From Siphonobacter curvatus (GTDB taxonomy: Bacteria; Bacteroidota; Bacteroidia; Cytophagales; Spirosomataceae), in the NCBI RefSeq assembly GCF_002943425.1, contig NZ_PTRA01000001.1:2170001-2234000 (forward strand): 64,000 bases of DNA, in the 5' to 3' direction. Shown piece by piece: positions 9,607 through 18,852 of the stretch; position 1 is the stretch's first letter; each line of letters begins with the position of its first letter. The notes under the pieces were generated by a model. It worked only from the letters and a program-made list of their open reading frames with translations, was not told the DNA's origin and searched no databases. A program made the translations under genes and the position numbers.

Positions 9607-11685
9607 TTATAAAAAGGGAATTTCTACATAGAAAGTGCTACCCTTATCTACTGCACTGACTACCCATATTTTACCACCGTGAGCATCCACAATTTGTTTA
9701 CAAATAGATAGGCCAAGACCATAGGTTTGTTCGCCTGCAGTACCTACTCTTTTTGCAGTTGTGAAATCATCAAAAATAGCATTCTGTATTTCTGCAGGAA
9801 TTCCAATGCCGTGGTCAGTTATGGTTAAGATGGTACTGTATTCTTTCTTCTGTATGTCTACGCGAATGGTTTCGTTAGCATAGGAGAACTTTATGGCGTT
9901 AGTTAATAGGTTACTGACGACTCGCCAGATTTTTTCGCGGTCCAATGTAATTAGTACAGATTCAAAGGAAAATTCAATAGTTTGTCCTTTTTCTTCAGCT
10001 TTGTGACTTAACATATCCACACAAGATCGAACTACTTCTTCGAATAATACGGGTTCTTTTTTGATAGATATAGCTCCTAGATTATTGTATAAAATTTCAG
10101 AAATTAGAGCCAATGCCTTTGTCGATGATTCCTGAATAATGGATAGAATTTGCTTTTGATGATCATTCGGTGTTTTATCCAAAAATAACAAAAGAGAAGC
10201 CGAACTCATGGCTCCTATAGGATTCCTTAAATCGTGTGCAATCAGTTTTAGGAATTTTTGATTTTGATCTTGGTATCTTTCTAAAGCCTTAACGGTATCT
10301 TCTAAAACAATATTTTTCTGTGCAACGACCTGATTAATAGCGAGCAATGACGAAATATTTTCACGGGCATTACGAACATTTTTCCAAATCAGAGAAGTTA
10401 TGGCAGCTAAGGAGATGGTGACTAAAATAACTAATCCAAGAATTAAATTTTGTTGCTTTTGCTTTTCCTCGGACAACTGTACTAAATGTTGCTGTTCTAT
10501 TTGGGCTAGAATTTGTCCAACGTTCGTTTTATTCTCAGCCCTAGCTGCTAAAACACTCTTGTATTGCATCTCTGCATATTCCAAGAGTTGTTCACTGGCT
10601 TCTTTGTAACGCTTCTTACCGAATAAAACTTGACTGTAAAAGCGTTGCCAGTACGTGTAAATTTCTTTGTTCGGTTTCTTCTGTAAGCCTTTCTTTAAGA
10701 TGTCTAACTGTTGATGAGCTTTTTCATATTGTTTGGTATGAATATAAAGTTTGCTTAATGCGACTCTTGTCGCTTGCGAATTATCGAAAGCGTAGCCCGT
10801 TTTCTCGCCTTCGATCAGGCATTGTTTGAAAATAATTTCCGCTTTTTCAGGTTTATTCTCTAGAGCATAAGCTTCTGCCTGATTACTCATCACAACAATC
10901 CGAGCATAATCTATAAAATCTTTATGGCCCGGAAAATACTTTTGATTTGTATTAATAAAGTCTAAAGCCTTTTGATAGTAAAATTGTGCACTATCTAATT
11001 TATTCAAATACATGTAACACACGCCAATGTTGTCTAAACAGCCTTGTTTCTCAACAAACATCAATTCGAAATCAGTTGAATCTTGGCAGGATAAAAGTTC
11101 CTGATGCTCTTGCTTCCAGAAGTCAATGGCTTGATAATAATTTCCCTCTTTATAAGATACATTAGCGATACGGCTTGAATAACGACTATATTCACATACT
11201 TCATTCAAATCTGTTAAGGCTAATTTACCATCATAGTAGCTTCTGTAAGCGTTCGAGTAATCTCGCCTGGCTAATAAATCGTCTCCCTTCAGAAGTAGTG
11301 CTTTAGCATACTCTTTAGCATATTTTTTCTTTAACTGGTCTGATGGGAATAATCTTATGATACTATCGGTATAAAAACTTGCTGTAATCGCATGGGCTGA
11401 ATCACGTTGATTCAATAAACGCATGTGGGTATAATACAAGATTTGGTCAGTAGTGGAGACGGAAGGGAGGCGGTTGAAAAGCGAATCGTATTTATTCGTA
11501 GCGTTTGCAAAGCCAATTTTTTCAAATTGTTGATCAATATTGGAATACCATTTGTTAATTTTTTCAGAATGGTCATTCTCTGTGTAAAATTGACAGCTAT
11601 AAAATGCGATACTGAACAGGAATAGAGAAAATACAAAATAATTAGCTTTTTTAAAAAGAAAACACAAAATATTAAACCGTCTCAT
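9607..11685 (-). CDS. TPR-repeat sensor histidine kinase
   Basis: 692 residues. A hydrophobic N-terminal segment (about 14-30) acts as signal or anchor, followed by a periplasmic TPR array (about 60-400) and a second hydrophobic helix at 414-435. A coiled linker leads to the HisKA motif LKLIAHDLRNPIG with His484, then the ATPase domain with the N box NLLTNAIKFS, G1 box DHGIGIP and G2 box YGLGLSI. There is no receiver or DNA-binding output, so it needs a separate partner. TPR sensor kinases are common in Bacteroidota, where the repeats are thought to sense envelope proteins. The nearby Glu64 receiver cannot accept a phosphate in the usual way, so the true partner may lie elsewhere. Confidence 0.92.
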   Translation of the reverse strand: MRRFNILCFLFKKANYFVFSLFLFSIAFYSCQFYTENDHSEKINKWYSNIDQQFEKIGFANATNKYDSLFNRLPSVSTTDQILYYTHMRLLNQRDSAHAITASFYTDSIIRLFPSDQLKKKYAKEYAKALLLKGDDLLARRDYSNAYRSYYDGKLALTDLNEVCEYSRYSSRIANVSYKEGNYYQAIDFWKQEHQELLSCQDSTDFELMFVEKQGCLDNIGVCYMYLNKLDSAQFYYQKALDFINTNQKYFPGHKDFIDYARIVVMSNQAEAYALENKPEKAEIIFKQCLIEGEKTGYAFDNSQATRVALSKLYIHTKQYEKAHQQLDILKKGLQKKPNKEIYTYWQRFYSQVLFGKKRYKEASEQLLEYAEMQYKSVLAARAENKTNVGQILAQIEQQHLVQLSEEKQKQQNLILGLVILVTISLAAITSLIWKNVRNARENISSLLAINQVVAQKNIVLEDTVKALERYQDQNQKFLKLIAHDLRNPIGAMSSASLLLFLDKTPNDHQKQILSIIQESSTKALALISEILYNNLGAISIKKEPVLFEEVVRSCVDMLSHKAEEKGQTIEFSFESVLITLDREKIWRVVSNLLTNAIKFSYANETIRVDIQKKEYSTILTITDHGIGIPAEIQNAIFDDFTTAKRVGTAGEQTYGLGLSICKQIVDAHGGKIWVVSAVDKGSTFYVEIPFL

Positions 11686-11894
11686 AGAGTAGAGAACAAA
11701 TAGTATTAACTAAATCTTTACAAAATAATGGAATTACAAGATTTCAAGACGTTCATAACCGAAATATCTGGATATTTAAGTATTTTTACTTATTTTACTC
11801 GGTAGTCATTTTAAAGAATTAATATAATAAAGGGGTACACTAGATTAAGTAAGGAGAACCATATCTAATCTAAACATTACTTCGATATAAAGTT

Positions 11895-12983
11895 TTATTT
11901 GTTATTTTCTTTCAGGTAAGTAGCTAAAATCTCCCAACGTATTTTGTTTAGATCAACGGTGTTGGTATTACTTAATAGAATAAGTGTTATATGTTCTTCA
12001 GGTAAGTGCACCCAGTTTGAATGATGGCCGTACCCATACCCTTGTCGCTCGGCTACTGTATATTCCTTCCCTCCAATCTTCTTCGGATAAACCCAAAAAC
12101 CTAGAGCTACATCATCCAGATGCTTGTATGATGTGAGCATTACTTGTAACGTTTGTTTTTTTAACAAGGTATGATTAAACAGGGCTTGATCAAATAAAAG
12201 CAGATCGGTAGGAGTAGAGTACATGGCTCCCGCTGAAAAGTAATTGTCGATATAGTAATTGGTAGGTCGATAAAACGTGAGCGGTATCGTATCGTGGTGA
12301 AAGTAGGCTTGGTCTAAGTGAGAAACGAGGTCATCATGACGTAGATAATTCGTATGATGCATTCCAAGGGGAATCAAAATTTTTTTGCGTAATACTTCTG
12401 AATAAGGTTCTCCATACATATTCTCAATGATTTTACCAAGTATAATAAAGTCACCATTGTTGTAATTAAACGTGGTACCGGGGATATTCACTAGTCGATC
12501 GGAACAATAGTTAGCAATAAAAGTATCTAAAGGCCATATCGTCGTATTATAGGCTTCCGCTAATGACTTTACATCTTCATTAGCACGACCACTACTATAG
12601 GTTAATAAATTTCGAATCGTAGCCTTTTGGGCTGCTTCGCCCTTATAATTGGGATAGTAGGTAGCAATTGAAGAGTCGAGATGGATTCTACCCTGTTCGT
12701 AGAGTTGTAGGATTAAAGTGGCCGTGAAGGTCTTGGTTACCGAAAAGATATGAAATTTAGATTTGGCTGAATACGGCACACTATCGGTTCGATTAGCAAG
12801 CCCTACGTAAGTTAGATAGTCAATTTTACCGTTACGGGCAATGAGAATCGATCCATTAAAGTTATTTTGGCTGAAATAATTCTTGACCAACGCCTCTACT
12901 TGTCCTTTCTGTCCGAAGGTTGTCCGGCTTGACGAAAGCAGAAGAAGTAAAAAGAATAGGATACGTACCGTCCGTTTTGTCAC
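11895..12983 (-). CDS. Secreted serine hydrolase, beta-lactamase/class C PBP-like fold
   Basis: 362 residues with a signal peptide (hydrophobic about 8-17, ending before QKGQ). The catalytic SxxK motif is SVTK at 81-84, the YxN motif is Tyr174-Asn175-Asn176 in NYNNGDFIILG, and a GHHSNW segment near the C-terminus takes the place of the KTG/HxG motif. These are the marks of the beta-lactamase-related family (Pfam Beta-lactamase), which includes D-alanyl-peptide hydrolases, esterases and true class C enzymes. Substrate cannot be inferred; most Bacteroidota members of this length are not resistance enzymes. It is periplasmic or exported. It lies alone on the minus strand, 209 bases downstream of the kinase gene's start. 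Confidence 0.85.
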   Translation of the reverse strand: MTKRTVRILFFLLLLLSSSRTTFGQKGQVEALVKNYFSQNNFNGSILIARNGKIDYLTYVGLANRTDSVPYSAKSKFHIFSVTKTFTATLILQLYEQGRIHLDSSIATYYPNYKGEAAQKATIRNLLTYSSGRANEDVKSLAEAYNTTIWPLDTFIANYCSDRLVNIPGTTFNYNNGDFIILGKIIENMYGEPYSEVLRKKILIPLGMHHTNYLRHDDLVSHLDQAYFHHDTIPLTFYRPTNYYIDNYFSAGAMYSTPTDLLLFDQALFNHTLLKKQTLQVMLTSYKHLDDVALGFWVYPKKIGGKEYTVAERQGYGYGHHSNWVHLPEEHITLILLSNTNTVDLNKIRWEILATYLKENNK

Positions 12984-13304
12984 TGGGTGATTTTAATTAG
13001 ATAAGCGATCAGTATACTAATTTTAAACTCATGTTCAGGAATACAAAGGTTAGTAAGTTTACAAGCTATTGATTTTACAATAATTACAGATAGCTGATGT
13101 TTAGAAAGTACGCTAAGTCTTGTGGCATTTTTAAATTCATCGCATACGGTTGGTCTAATCGGTATTCTCGACTTTTACAATGAAATAGTACATGAATGAA
13201 ATCATTAGCGGATAATTTCATTCATGTCATTGGGTTTCCCAAATCAGTCCCCAAACTTCCGTGTTTGAAAACCGTTAGTTCCATGAATGGAGGCGACTTG
13301 GGTA
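12984..13304. other. Spacer with one inverted repeat
   Basis: About 320 bases, AT-rich, with no coding potential noticed. It holds the hairpin at 13190-13227. Confidence 0.6.
13190..13227 (-). terminator. Possible terminator of the SDR gene
   Basis: Perfect 13-bp inverted repeat (13190-13202, 13215-13227) with a 12-base loop, about 80 bases beyond the minus-strand SDR stop. The T tract after it is weak, so the role is tentative. Confidence 0.45.
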
Positions 13305-14036
13305 CTAGGGGTTAATTAAATCAAACACGGCATCTCGCTCCTGACGCAGGTAATCGGCAGCACCAATGGCTGCTTCGTAAGTATCGGTTTGTAGAGCATT
13401 GATTACAGCGTCGATAAAATCGTTCATGGGCATCAGCTCGTCCTTACTGTTATCATAATCGTCCTGATGACCCAAATTGGTACCGACGGCTGGAGGAATA
13501 ATTTCAAAAACTCGTACGGATGTGTTACGTAGCTGGTGACGCTGCGAGAGACAGAAGGAATGCAAAGCGGCTTTGGTGGCACAATACACAGGTACACTCG
13601 CCAGGGGCGTAAAGGCTAATCCCGAGCTTACGTTCACTAATGCAGCTACCGACTGACGTTGAAGGTGCTCAATAAACAGGCTACCCAGATGAATCGGAGC
13701 CAGGACATTGGTTACCAGTTCGGTCATTACCTTCGTCGAATCGACTGACTGAGTAAGGTCAAACTGTTGCATAATCCCCGCGTTATTGATCACCATGTTA
13801 AGGGTTGGGTAGTGAGTCGTGGCCCAATTTGCTAAATCACGGCGTTGCGAATCATCGGTAATATCGCATAGGTACGTAATCATTCCCGCATGTTCCGTAG
13901 CTACTTGGTCGAGTTGCTGCTGATTGCGACCACAGGCAATAACTTGATTTCCCAATTGGTGGAGTCTGCTGGCCAAGTGTAGGCCTATGCCCGAGGTAGC
14001 TCCCGTAATGAGAATGGTTTGCTGAGTGAGATTCAT
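13305..14036 (-). CDS. Short-chain dehydrogenase/reductase, DltE-like
   Basis: 243 residues. The cofactor motif TGATSGIG is at 11-18, the structural NNAG motif follows near residue 85, and the catalytic Tyr151 and Lys155 lie in VYCATKAAL with a serine in NVSSGLAF before them. This is a classical SDR with an intact active site; ACGRN after the second strand suggests NADP(H) preference through the Arg. The sequence resembles the DltE subgroup of uncharacterised oxidoreductases. It stands alone between a serine hydrolase and an acyltransferase, with no operon context that would suggest a substrate. Confidence 0.88.
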   Translation of the reverse strand: MNLTQQTILITGATSGIGLHLASRLHQLGNQVIACGRNQQQLDQVATEHAGMITYLCDITDDSQRRDLANWATTHYPTLNMVINNAGIMQQFDLTQSVDSTKVMTELVTNVLAPIHLGSLFIEHLQRQSVAALVNVSSGLAFTPLASVPVYCATKAALHSFCLSQRHQLRNTSVRVFEIIPPAVGTNLGHQDDYDNSKDELMPMNDFIDAVINALQTDTYEAAIGAADYLRQERDAVFDLINP

Positions 14037-14598
14037 GGATTTACTAAGTAGATTCGAAAAACCCGTGTTCCGAAAAACAAAGGTGAGGAGCGATCAATGA
14101 TTAGACAATAAACCTGATTTGTATCAAAAAGTTACCTTTAGGATTAAAATAGTGCCTAGTTTATGCATTGAAAGGAATAGGGGACTATGAATAAGTAAGC
14201 GTAAGAATTGTATTCTATTTTAAAAATAATAGATTAATAAAGTGATTGATTTTTATGTCTGTTAAAAAAGAATGATATAATGAAAATTTATTGTAATAAA
14301 TAGGTTGAAAATTAATGCTTTTAAAGTAGATATAGTTACGTTAATAATGAACAGAATAAACTTAAAATACTGAATTTATAATAAAATTAGGAACAGTTGG
14401 TATTGAAATCTAGTAAGGCGTTTGATTTGTGCGGCTGGGATTTTATAAAAAAGCTAAGATCATTAATTTAAATACGTTCGAAGAATTTTATTCATAAGTA
14501 TAAGGAAACTAGTAGCGGGAATCTTGCCGAGAAGAAAAAAGTACAATCCATTTATTGCCTAGTTAAGTCAACGTATATTGCGGAAGTTACTACTGGCA
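14037..14598. other. AT-rich spacer of about 560 bases
   Basis: Strongly AT-rich, especially 14200-14480, between divergent genes. No frame, hairpin or repeat worth naming was seen; it probably holds the promoters of both neighbours. Confidence 0.55.
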
Positions 14599-15711
14599 AT
14601 GAACAACAACAATCTGGGCACCAAGCCGCATTATTTGATTTTAGATGGGCTTCGGGGAGTAGCCGCCATTATCGTGGTCTTCTTTCACCTGGCCGAGCCA
14701 CTGGCAAGCAGCCGCTTTGTAAATGTGGTCAATCACGGTTATCTAGCTGTTGATTTTTTCTTTCTTTTATCCGGTTATGTCATTGGTTATGCCTACGATG
14801 ATCGGTGGGAAAAACTAACCATTGGCGGTTTTCTTCGTCGCCGGTTCGAGCGGCTCCATCCACTCGTCATAGGGGGGATGACACTAGGGGCCCTTACTTT
14901 TTACTTTACCGACTCCGCGATATGGCCCCTCATTCATACCGTTCCGGTCTGGAAATTAGTGGTCGTTACGCTGATTGGTTATACGCTTTTACCTATTCCG
15001 CTTTCAATGGATATACGCGGATGGCAGGAAATGCATCCACTCAATAGTGTGGGCTGGTCTTTATTTTTCGAATACATCGCCAATATCCTCTACGCTCTAG
15101 GGCTAAGAAAATTATCCTCAAAAGCATTGGCGGGCTTTGTAGCATTGGCCGCAGTCGTGCTTGTGCATTATGCAGTTACTAACCCGAACGGAGACGTTGC
15201 GGGCGGTTGGACATTAAATGCTCAACACTTGCGTGTGGGCATCACTCGTACGATATTTCCATTTTTTGCCGGTTTGCTTTTGTCGCGGCTCGCACGGCCT
15301 ACCTTTATCAAACATGCTTTTGTCTGGTGTAGTCTGTTAGTGGCTATCGTCTTATTCATGCCCAGAATTGGCGGGGAAACCCATCTGTGGCTGAATGGGT
15401 TGTATGAGTCTTTTTGCATTATCTTCATTTTCCCACTCATTGTCTATCTCGGGGCCAGTGGCGTGGTACATACCAAAACGGAAGCGAAGATCTGCCAGCT
15501 CCTCGGCGACCTTTCGTATCCCTTGTACATGACCCATTATGTGTTGGTCTATTTTTACGTAGCCTGGGTAAGCAATCATAAAGGAAATACCTTGGGACAG
15601 GCATGGCCATATGCACTACTGACCTTCGGCGGAGCAATCGTATTGGCTTATATGAGTTTAAAGTGGTATGATGAACCAGTAAGAGCCTGGTTACGAAGAA
15701 AAATGAACTAA
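14599..15711 (+). CDS. Membrane acyltransferase of the acyltransferase-3 family
   Basis: 370 residues from ATG 14599; a TTG 21 bases upstream is in frame, but the family start just before YLILDGLRGVAAIIVVFFH favours the ATG. That motif, with the catalytic His in FFHLAEP, and GYLAVDFFFLLSGYVIGY define acyltransferase-3 (OatA/NodX-like) proteins. About ten hydrophobic helices follow, the last leading into a WYDEPVRAWLRRK tail typical of the family. Such enzymes move acyl groups across the inner membrane to O-acylate exopolysaccharide, LPS or peptidoglycan. No polysaccharide cluster is adjacent, so the acceptor is unknown. Confidence 0.9.
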   Translation: MNNNNLGTKPHYLILDGLRGVAAIIVVFFHLAEPLASSRFVNVVNHGYLAVDFFFLLSGYVIGYAYDDRWEKLTIGGFLRRRFERLHPLVIGGMTLGALTFYFTDSAIWPLIHTVPVWKLVVVTLIGYTLLPIPLSMDIRGWQEMHPLNSVGWSLFFEYIANILYALGLRKLSSKALAGFVALAAVVLVHYAVTNPNGDVAGGWTLNAQHLRVGITRTIFPFFAGLLLSRLARPTFIKHAFVWCSLLVAIVLFMPRIGGETHLWLNGLYESFCIIFIFPLIVYLGASGVVHTKTEAKICQLLGDLSYPLYMTHYVLVYFYVAWVSNHKGNTLGQAWPYALLTFGGAIVLAYMSLKWYDEPVRAWLRRKMN

Positions 15712-16166
15712 AAAAAAAGAAATATCTATGCTTTAAATTAATCTCTTCGATCATAGCAATTATACTGCCTGTCATTTTCAAGTATCCGGACTATGGTTGG
15801 AAATTTTTAGTTAAGGGTACTCTGAAAATCCTGTTTCATCGTGACTATTCCCGTGCACAGGGTGAACTAGCGTGACAACGTTGTGAAATGTAGTTTTTTA
15901 TACTCGTTAGTTAACGTATAGCTGCAATAACTAGTAGGATCAATAAGAGAAGTTTTATTATACAAATCAACTCATTGCGTGTGTAACTAGTCTCGTATTT
16001 GTAATAGTGTATATGGACTATAAAAATGATTAAAATTGATTGCTTAACTGGAAAGAGGATAATAGATTTAAAAGGTTTTAACTTTTAAATCTAAGTCTTT
16101 GTAGATGATCTAGGTTTTTACTAGTTTCCACTCACATTTCAAAATTTTAACCTAACCATTCGTTCT
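15712..16166. other. Spacer of about 455 bases
   Basis: AT-rich, particularly after 15880. No gene, terminator or repeat was recognised. Confidence 0.55.
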
Positions 16167-16421
16167 ATGTTAGCAAGTAAGGACTATTCGGCCCTGACAC
16201 TCGAAGAATTAGTATCCGAAGAGAAGAAAATGAAATCCCAAAAGATCTTCGTTGGCTTGGTCATCGGTATAACAATGGGCATTGCTGTTTACGGAGCTAC
16301 TCATAAAAGTTTTATGTTGCCCTGTATCTTGGTAATTCTAGCTTTTCTAATGGGTAAAAGGCATTCACAACGCTTGGATGAGATCCAAGCGGAAATCGGC
16401 CGCAGAAACGAGGTTCGTTAA
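16167..16421 (+). CDS. Small membrane protein, unknown function
   Basis: 84 residues. A charged N-terminal helix (SALTLEELVSEEKKMKSQK) is followed by two closely spaced hydrophobic helices, IFVGLVIGITMGIAVYG and MLPCILVILAFLMG, and a charged tail (QRLDEIQAEIGRR) likely to form a short coiled coil. This layout is common among small Bacteroidota membrane proteins annotated only as hypothetical. The reading frame is clean with a normal ATG, and the gene stands alone. Confidence 0.65.
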   Translation: MLASKDYSALTLEELVSEEKKMKSQKIFVGLVIGITMGIAVYGATHKSFMLPCILVILAFLMGKRHSQRLDEIQAEIGRRNEVR

Positions 16422-16750
16422 CGTCAGAGCAGTCTTATATCCTCACGCAAGCATAGAGCAGCAACTAGGCACGATTGAATCGTCAGGAAGTGATAATCTG
16501 AATAGCCAATACTAAGAAGCTACAGATAGACTTTTCAGTATTCCGCTCCACAGGGTCAATCTACGGTACAGAACAATATGGCAAATGGTCGTAGCTCAAG
16601 AATAGCCTTTGTACGTTGATTACCGCTTGGAAAGTCTGGATGGCAGTTGACCTTGCCCAAACATTCGTATACAATTCTATTAATCATTGGAATACCGGAG
16701 ATAGATGGATACGAACCGGTTAGCTAGCCAGCACCCTAGTATGTATCGAA
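16422..16750. other. Spacer of about 330 bases
   Basis: No gene or hairpin recognised between the small membrane protein gene and the hairpin at 16751. Confidence 0.5.
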
Positions 16751-16807
16751 TCCCTAGTATATAAAAAGAGCTGCTTGTAGAAAGCAGCTCTTTTTATATA
16801 CTAGGGA
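16751..16807 (-). terminator. Long perfect hairpin overlapping the stop of the 77-residue gene
   Basis: A perfect 26-bp inverted repeat (16751-16776 and 16782-16807) with a 5-base loop. The minus-strand stop codon (complement at 16801-16803) lies inside the stem, so the end of the gene is part of its own terminator. AT-rich arm segments give a T tract in either direction. Confidence 0.8.
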
Positions 16808-17034
16808 TAACGAGGTTTATCAATATCAGGTTTATCTTCATTTCGATTGGGGTGCCGTACCTTAATCGATGGATCCAGCTCATCCCCATCCGTGTACTCT
16901 TCATCGATTCGATCCGTAGGCGGAGCATCTTTTAAAGGTACTTCGCTTGATACGCCACTAAGTCCATCAATGGAAGTGTCGGTCAATCCATTCGGACTGG
17001 CGGCCTTCTTGGCATTAATCTCGTCCTGTTTCAT
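16801..17034 (-). CDS. Small acidic, probably disordered protein
   Basis: 77 residues, rich in Asp, Glu, Pro, Ser and Lys with almost no hydrophobic core (PTDRIDEEYTDGDELDPS, NEDKPDIDKPRYP). It has no signal peptide or membrane segment. The perfect terminator that includes its stop codon supports it as a real gene. No family was recognised; similar short disordered proteins occur in the Spirosoma group and lack a known function. Confidence 0.6.
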   Translation of the reverse strand: MKQDEINAKKAASPNGLTDTSIDGLSGVSSEVPLKDAPPTDRIDEEYTDGDELDPSIKVRHPNRNEDKPDIDKPRYP

Positions 17035-17261
17035 AGCAGTATACGTTTAAATGATTACGGCTATACGAGAAAAATAACGTGCTTGGGGTATTCCGTCCGC
17101 TAATTGAGTAGCTCAGGCGTCAGTCGAGTCTTTGAAAATAGCGTAAGAAACGGTTACCCTATTTTCGCGAAAAATTATTTTCACCACATACTGTAAAGTC
17201 TATCCTTATCGTTTGATATATAACTAGGATCGGAGAGTGGCGGCTTGAAGATCTAGCCTCT

Positions 17262-17292
17262 AAACGGCCTGTCCTGTGGGACCAGGCCGTTT
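17262..17292 (+). terminator. Hairpin without an upstream gene
   Basis: 10-bp perfect stem (17262-17271, 17283-17292) with an 11-base loop, followed by GTGTTAGT, a poor T tract. No plus-strand gene precedes it, so it may end an unannotated transcript or be part of one. Confidence 0.45.
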
Positions 17293-17326
17293 GTGTTAGT
17301 ACGCCTTTGAAAAAATGGGCAGAAAA

Positions 17327-17358
17327 TTTGCTCTAAACAAAAATCTTTTTTAGATTTG
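17327..17358 (+). promoter_or_regulatory. Consensus Bacteroidota promoter
   Basis: TTTG at 17327-17330 and TAGATTTG at 17351-17358 are separated by 20 bases, a full match to the TTTG/TAnnTTTG pair used by the primary sigma factor of Bacteroidota. There is no protein gene downstream before the terminator at 17441. Confidence 0.65.
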
Positions 17359-17363
17359 ATTAT

Positions 17364-17480
17364 GCTTCTCGACTCCGAGTGGAGAGCTTTAACAAACTGA
17401 TCACTAACCCTCCTGACTCTCTGTTTGCAACTAGATTAGGAAAGAGAAAGCCCTACCTACGTAGGGCTTTCTCTTTTTAA
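17364..17480 (+). ncRNA. Candidate small RNA, about 115 bases
   Basis: The interval runs from just past a consensus promoter to a perfect 16-bp terminator hairpin (17441-17456, 17461-17476; 4-base loop) followed by TTTTTAA. It holds no reading frame of note and has internal pairing potential around 17370-17395 (CTCCGAGTGGAG). Promoter, short spacer and strong intrinsic terminator with no gene between them are the usual marks of an intergenic small RNA. No known RNA family was recognised. The exact 5' end is inferred. Confidence 0.5.
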
Positions 17481-17600
17481 AAACGAACGTAACCTTGGCC
17501 GAAGGGTACTGGACTGCTATCCAAAAATCTGATCAAAACACAAGATGGATAGCAATGAAAAATGACTGCATTTAGAGAACCAGTTTAGTAGTCAGCGTTA

Positions 17601-17641
17601 TTTTTTGAACCAATTCAGAACCCCTACATTGGTTCAAAAAA
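17601..17641. repeat. Perfect 14-bp inverted repeat
   Basis: Arms 17601-17614 and 17628-17641, loop 13 bases. The outer ends are six T and six A, so the T tract is inside the stem, which is unusual for a terminator in this window. Confidence 0.5.
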
Positions 17642-17667
17642 ACCGTTTTTATACCCGAGAAAGATAT

Positions 17668-17695
17668 AAGCCGATCCTTTATTAAGGACCGGCTT
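17668..17695 (+). terminator. Hairpin, possible terminator without a gene
   Basis: 12-bp stem with one A/C mismatch (17668-17679, 17684-17695), 4-base loop TATT, followed by TTGTCG. It is the fourth hairpin in 430 bases with no gene between them. Confidence 0.45.
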
Positions 17696-18013
17696 TGTCG
17701 ATAATAGACTTTACCGTTATAGAGTCAATTCCATAGTATGCAAGAGATCATTTGCTCAATTAAATAGATCAAAAAGAAAAACTAACCTACCTGGGTGTAT
17801 GCTCATAATTTATCATCTGATAATAAGGGAATCAGAAGTTAAATTTTGAAAAAATAATTCATGTTTAGTAAGATGGTCCCCAATTTCAGTAATACTGAAC
17901 GTTACTAATGCGTAGAAAAACGTTTAAAAGTTTTTCAGTACCCGGACGTTAAATCTATCGAATTGGGATTTATAAATTTACTGATGAAATTTATAAAGTA
18001 TTGATAATCAATA

Positions 18014-18232
18014 TCATGAAAAGCCGAATTTGTCATCTTGATGCTCAGGTTCTAGAGCGGTGGTGATACTATTAGCAACCGCTGCATACGATTCTTTTAT
18101 AATTAAATAGTGACTAGTTTCAAGATAAATACCCGTCGTATCATTCGTTACTTCTTCGAAAGCCACAATAGCTGAAGCCCTAATCTGGATTTCCTGGTTG
18201 TATTTTTGCGTAATAAATTTGATGAATTTCAT
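18014..18232 (-). CDS. Small protein, FlbD-like in layout
   Basis: 72 residues. The pattern MKFIKFIT...QIQIRASAIVAFEE...GIYLETSHYLIIKESYAAVANSI gives short strands, then a conserved-looking KESYxxVxxxI helix near the end. This layout is seen in FlbD-like and related small Bacteroidota proteins of unknown role. It has no signal peptide and is probably cytoplasmic. It lies alone on the minus strand next to the hairpin cluster. The family link is from pattern memory only. Confidence 0.55.
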   Translation of the reverse strand: MKFIKFITQKYNQEIQIRASAIVAFEEVTNDTTGIYLETSHYLIIKESYAAVANSITTALEPEHQDDKFGFS

Positions 18233-18450
18233 GATCTTCGTCTGGTTTTAGTCAGTGTAATATGCGAAATTCGCCTTCTTAATAATTGGTTAATTGTTAA
18301 CCTTGGTAGTTAAATTGTCAAACTACAATGGCACGCTACGATCTAACCATTGAAGCATAAAAAACCGTTCTAATCCTTTTGCAGTTAAGCGTAGGATAAG
18401 TTGAAAACCAACAAAGATTTCTGAGTAATTTATTTTAATGAATTAAAGTT

Positions 18451-18843
18451 ATGTTAACCGCCGAACAGAAAAGAAAGCTAATTGAAGCGTTAGCAATCAT
18501 TGGGAATGAACCCCTCCACGAAAACTTTGTTCATCAGCATTACGGGCAGTCCACTCAACGTATTGATCGTCTCAAACAGAAAATAGAAAATGTAGCCCAG
18601 GTAGAATCCGTACGGTTTTGGGCTCGCCATTTGAAGTCAACGAATGGGCTTGAGCAGACCATCGAACGCGTACAGGTAATTGGTGATTTAACGTGTTCCA
18701 TCGCGTACGCCGTCGCGGCATCGCTCAGACAAGACGCCGCCTATGATCAGTGGAACACCCTTGATGAAGAAGGATTGACGGTATTTTGCAGCGAGGTGGT
18801 ACGCTCGGTATCTATTCGTAGTTTTATTACTAATGCCTTGTAA
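18451..18843 (+). CDS. Conserved-looking helical protein, unknown function
   Basis: 130 residues, predicted largely helical and soluble, without signal or membrane segment. It opens with MLTAEQKRKLIEALAIIGNE and has a basic central helix (QRIDRLKQKIENVAQVESVRFW). The TLDEEGLTVFCSEVVRSV stretch near the end is well packed. No family was recognised. It lies tail to tail with the PAS histidine kinase gene, ending 10 bases from that gene's stop. Confidence 0.6.
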   Translation: MLTAEQKRKLIEALAIIGNEPLHENFVHQHYGQSTQRIDRLKQKIENVAQVESVRFWARHLKSTNGLEQTIERVQVIGDLTCSIAYAVAASLRQDAAYDQWNTLDEEGLTVFCSEVVRSVSIRSFITNAL

Positions 18844-18852
18844 GAGAGATTT

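Larger units (their letters stand above)
17035..18013. other. Gene-free region with four inverted repeats and a small-RNA candidate
   Basis: About 980 bases with no credible coding frame. It holds hairpins at 17262-17292, 17441-17476, 17601-17641 and 17668-17695, and a consensus promoter at 17327-17358. The rest (17700-18013) is AT-rich without visible structure. Confidence 0.7.

Noticed and set aside
11895..12983. True class C beta-lactamase
   Set aside because: SxxK and YxN motifs are present, but the KTG/HxG motif is not canonical; most relatives of this length are other serine hydrolases.
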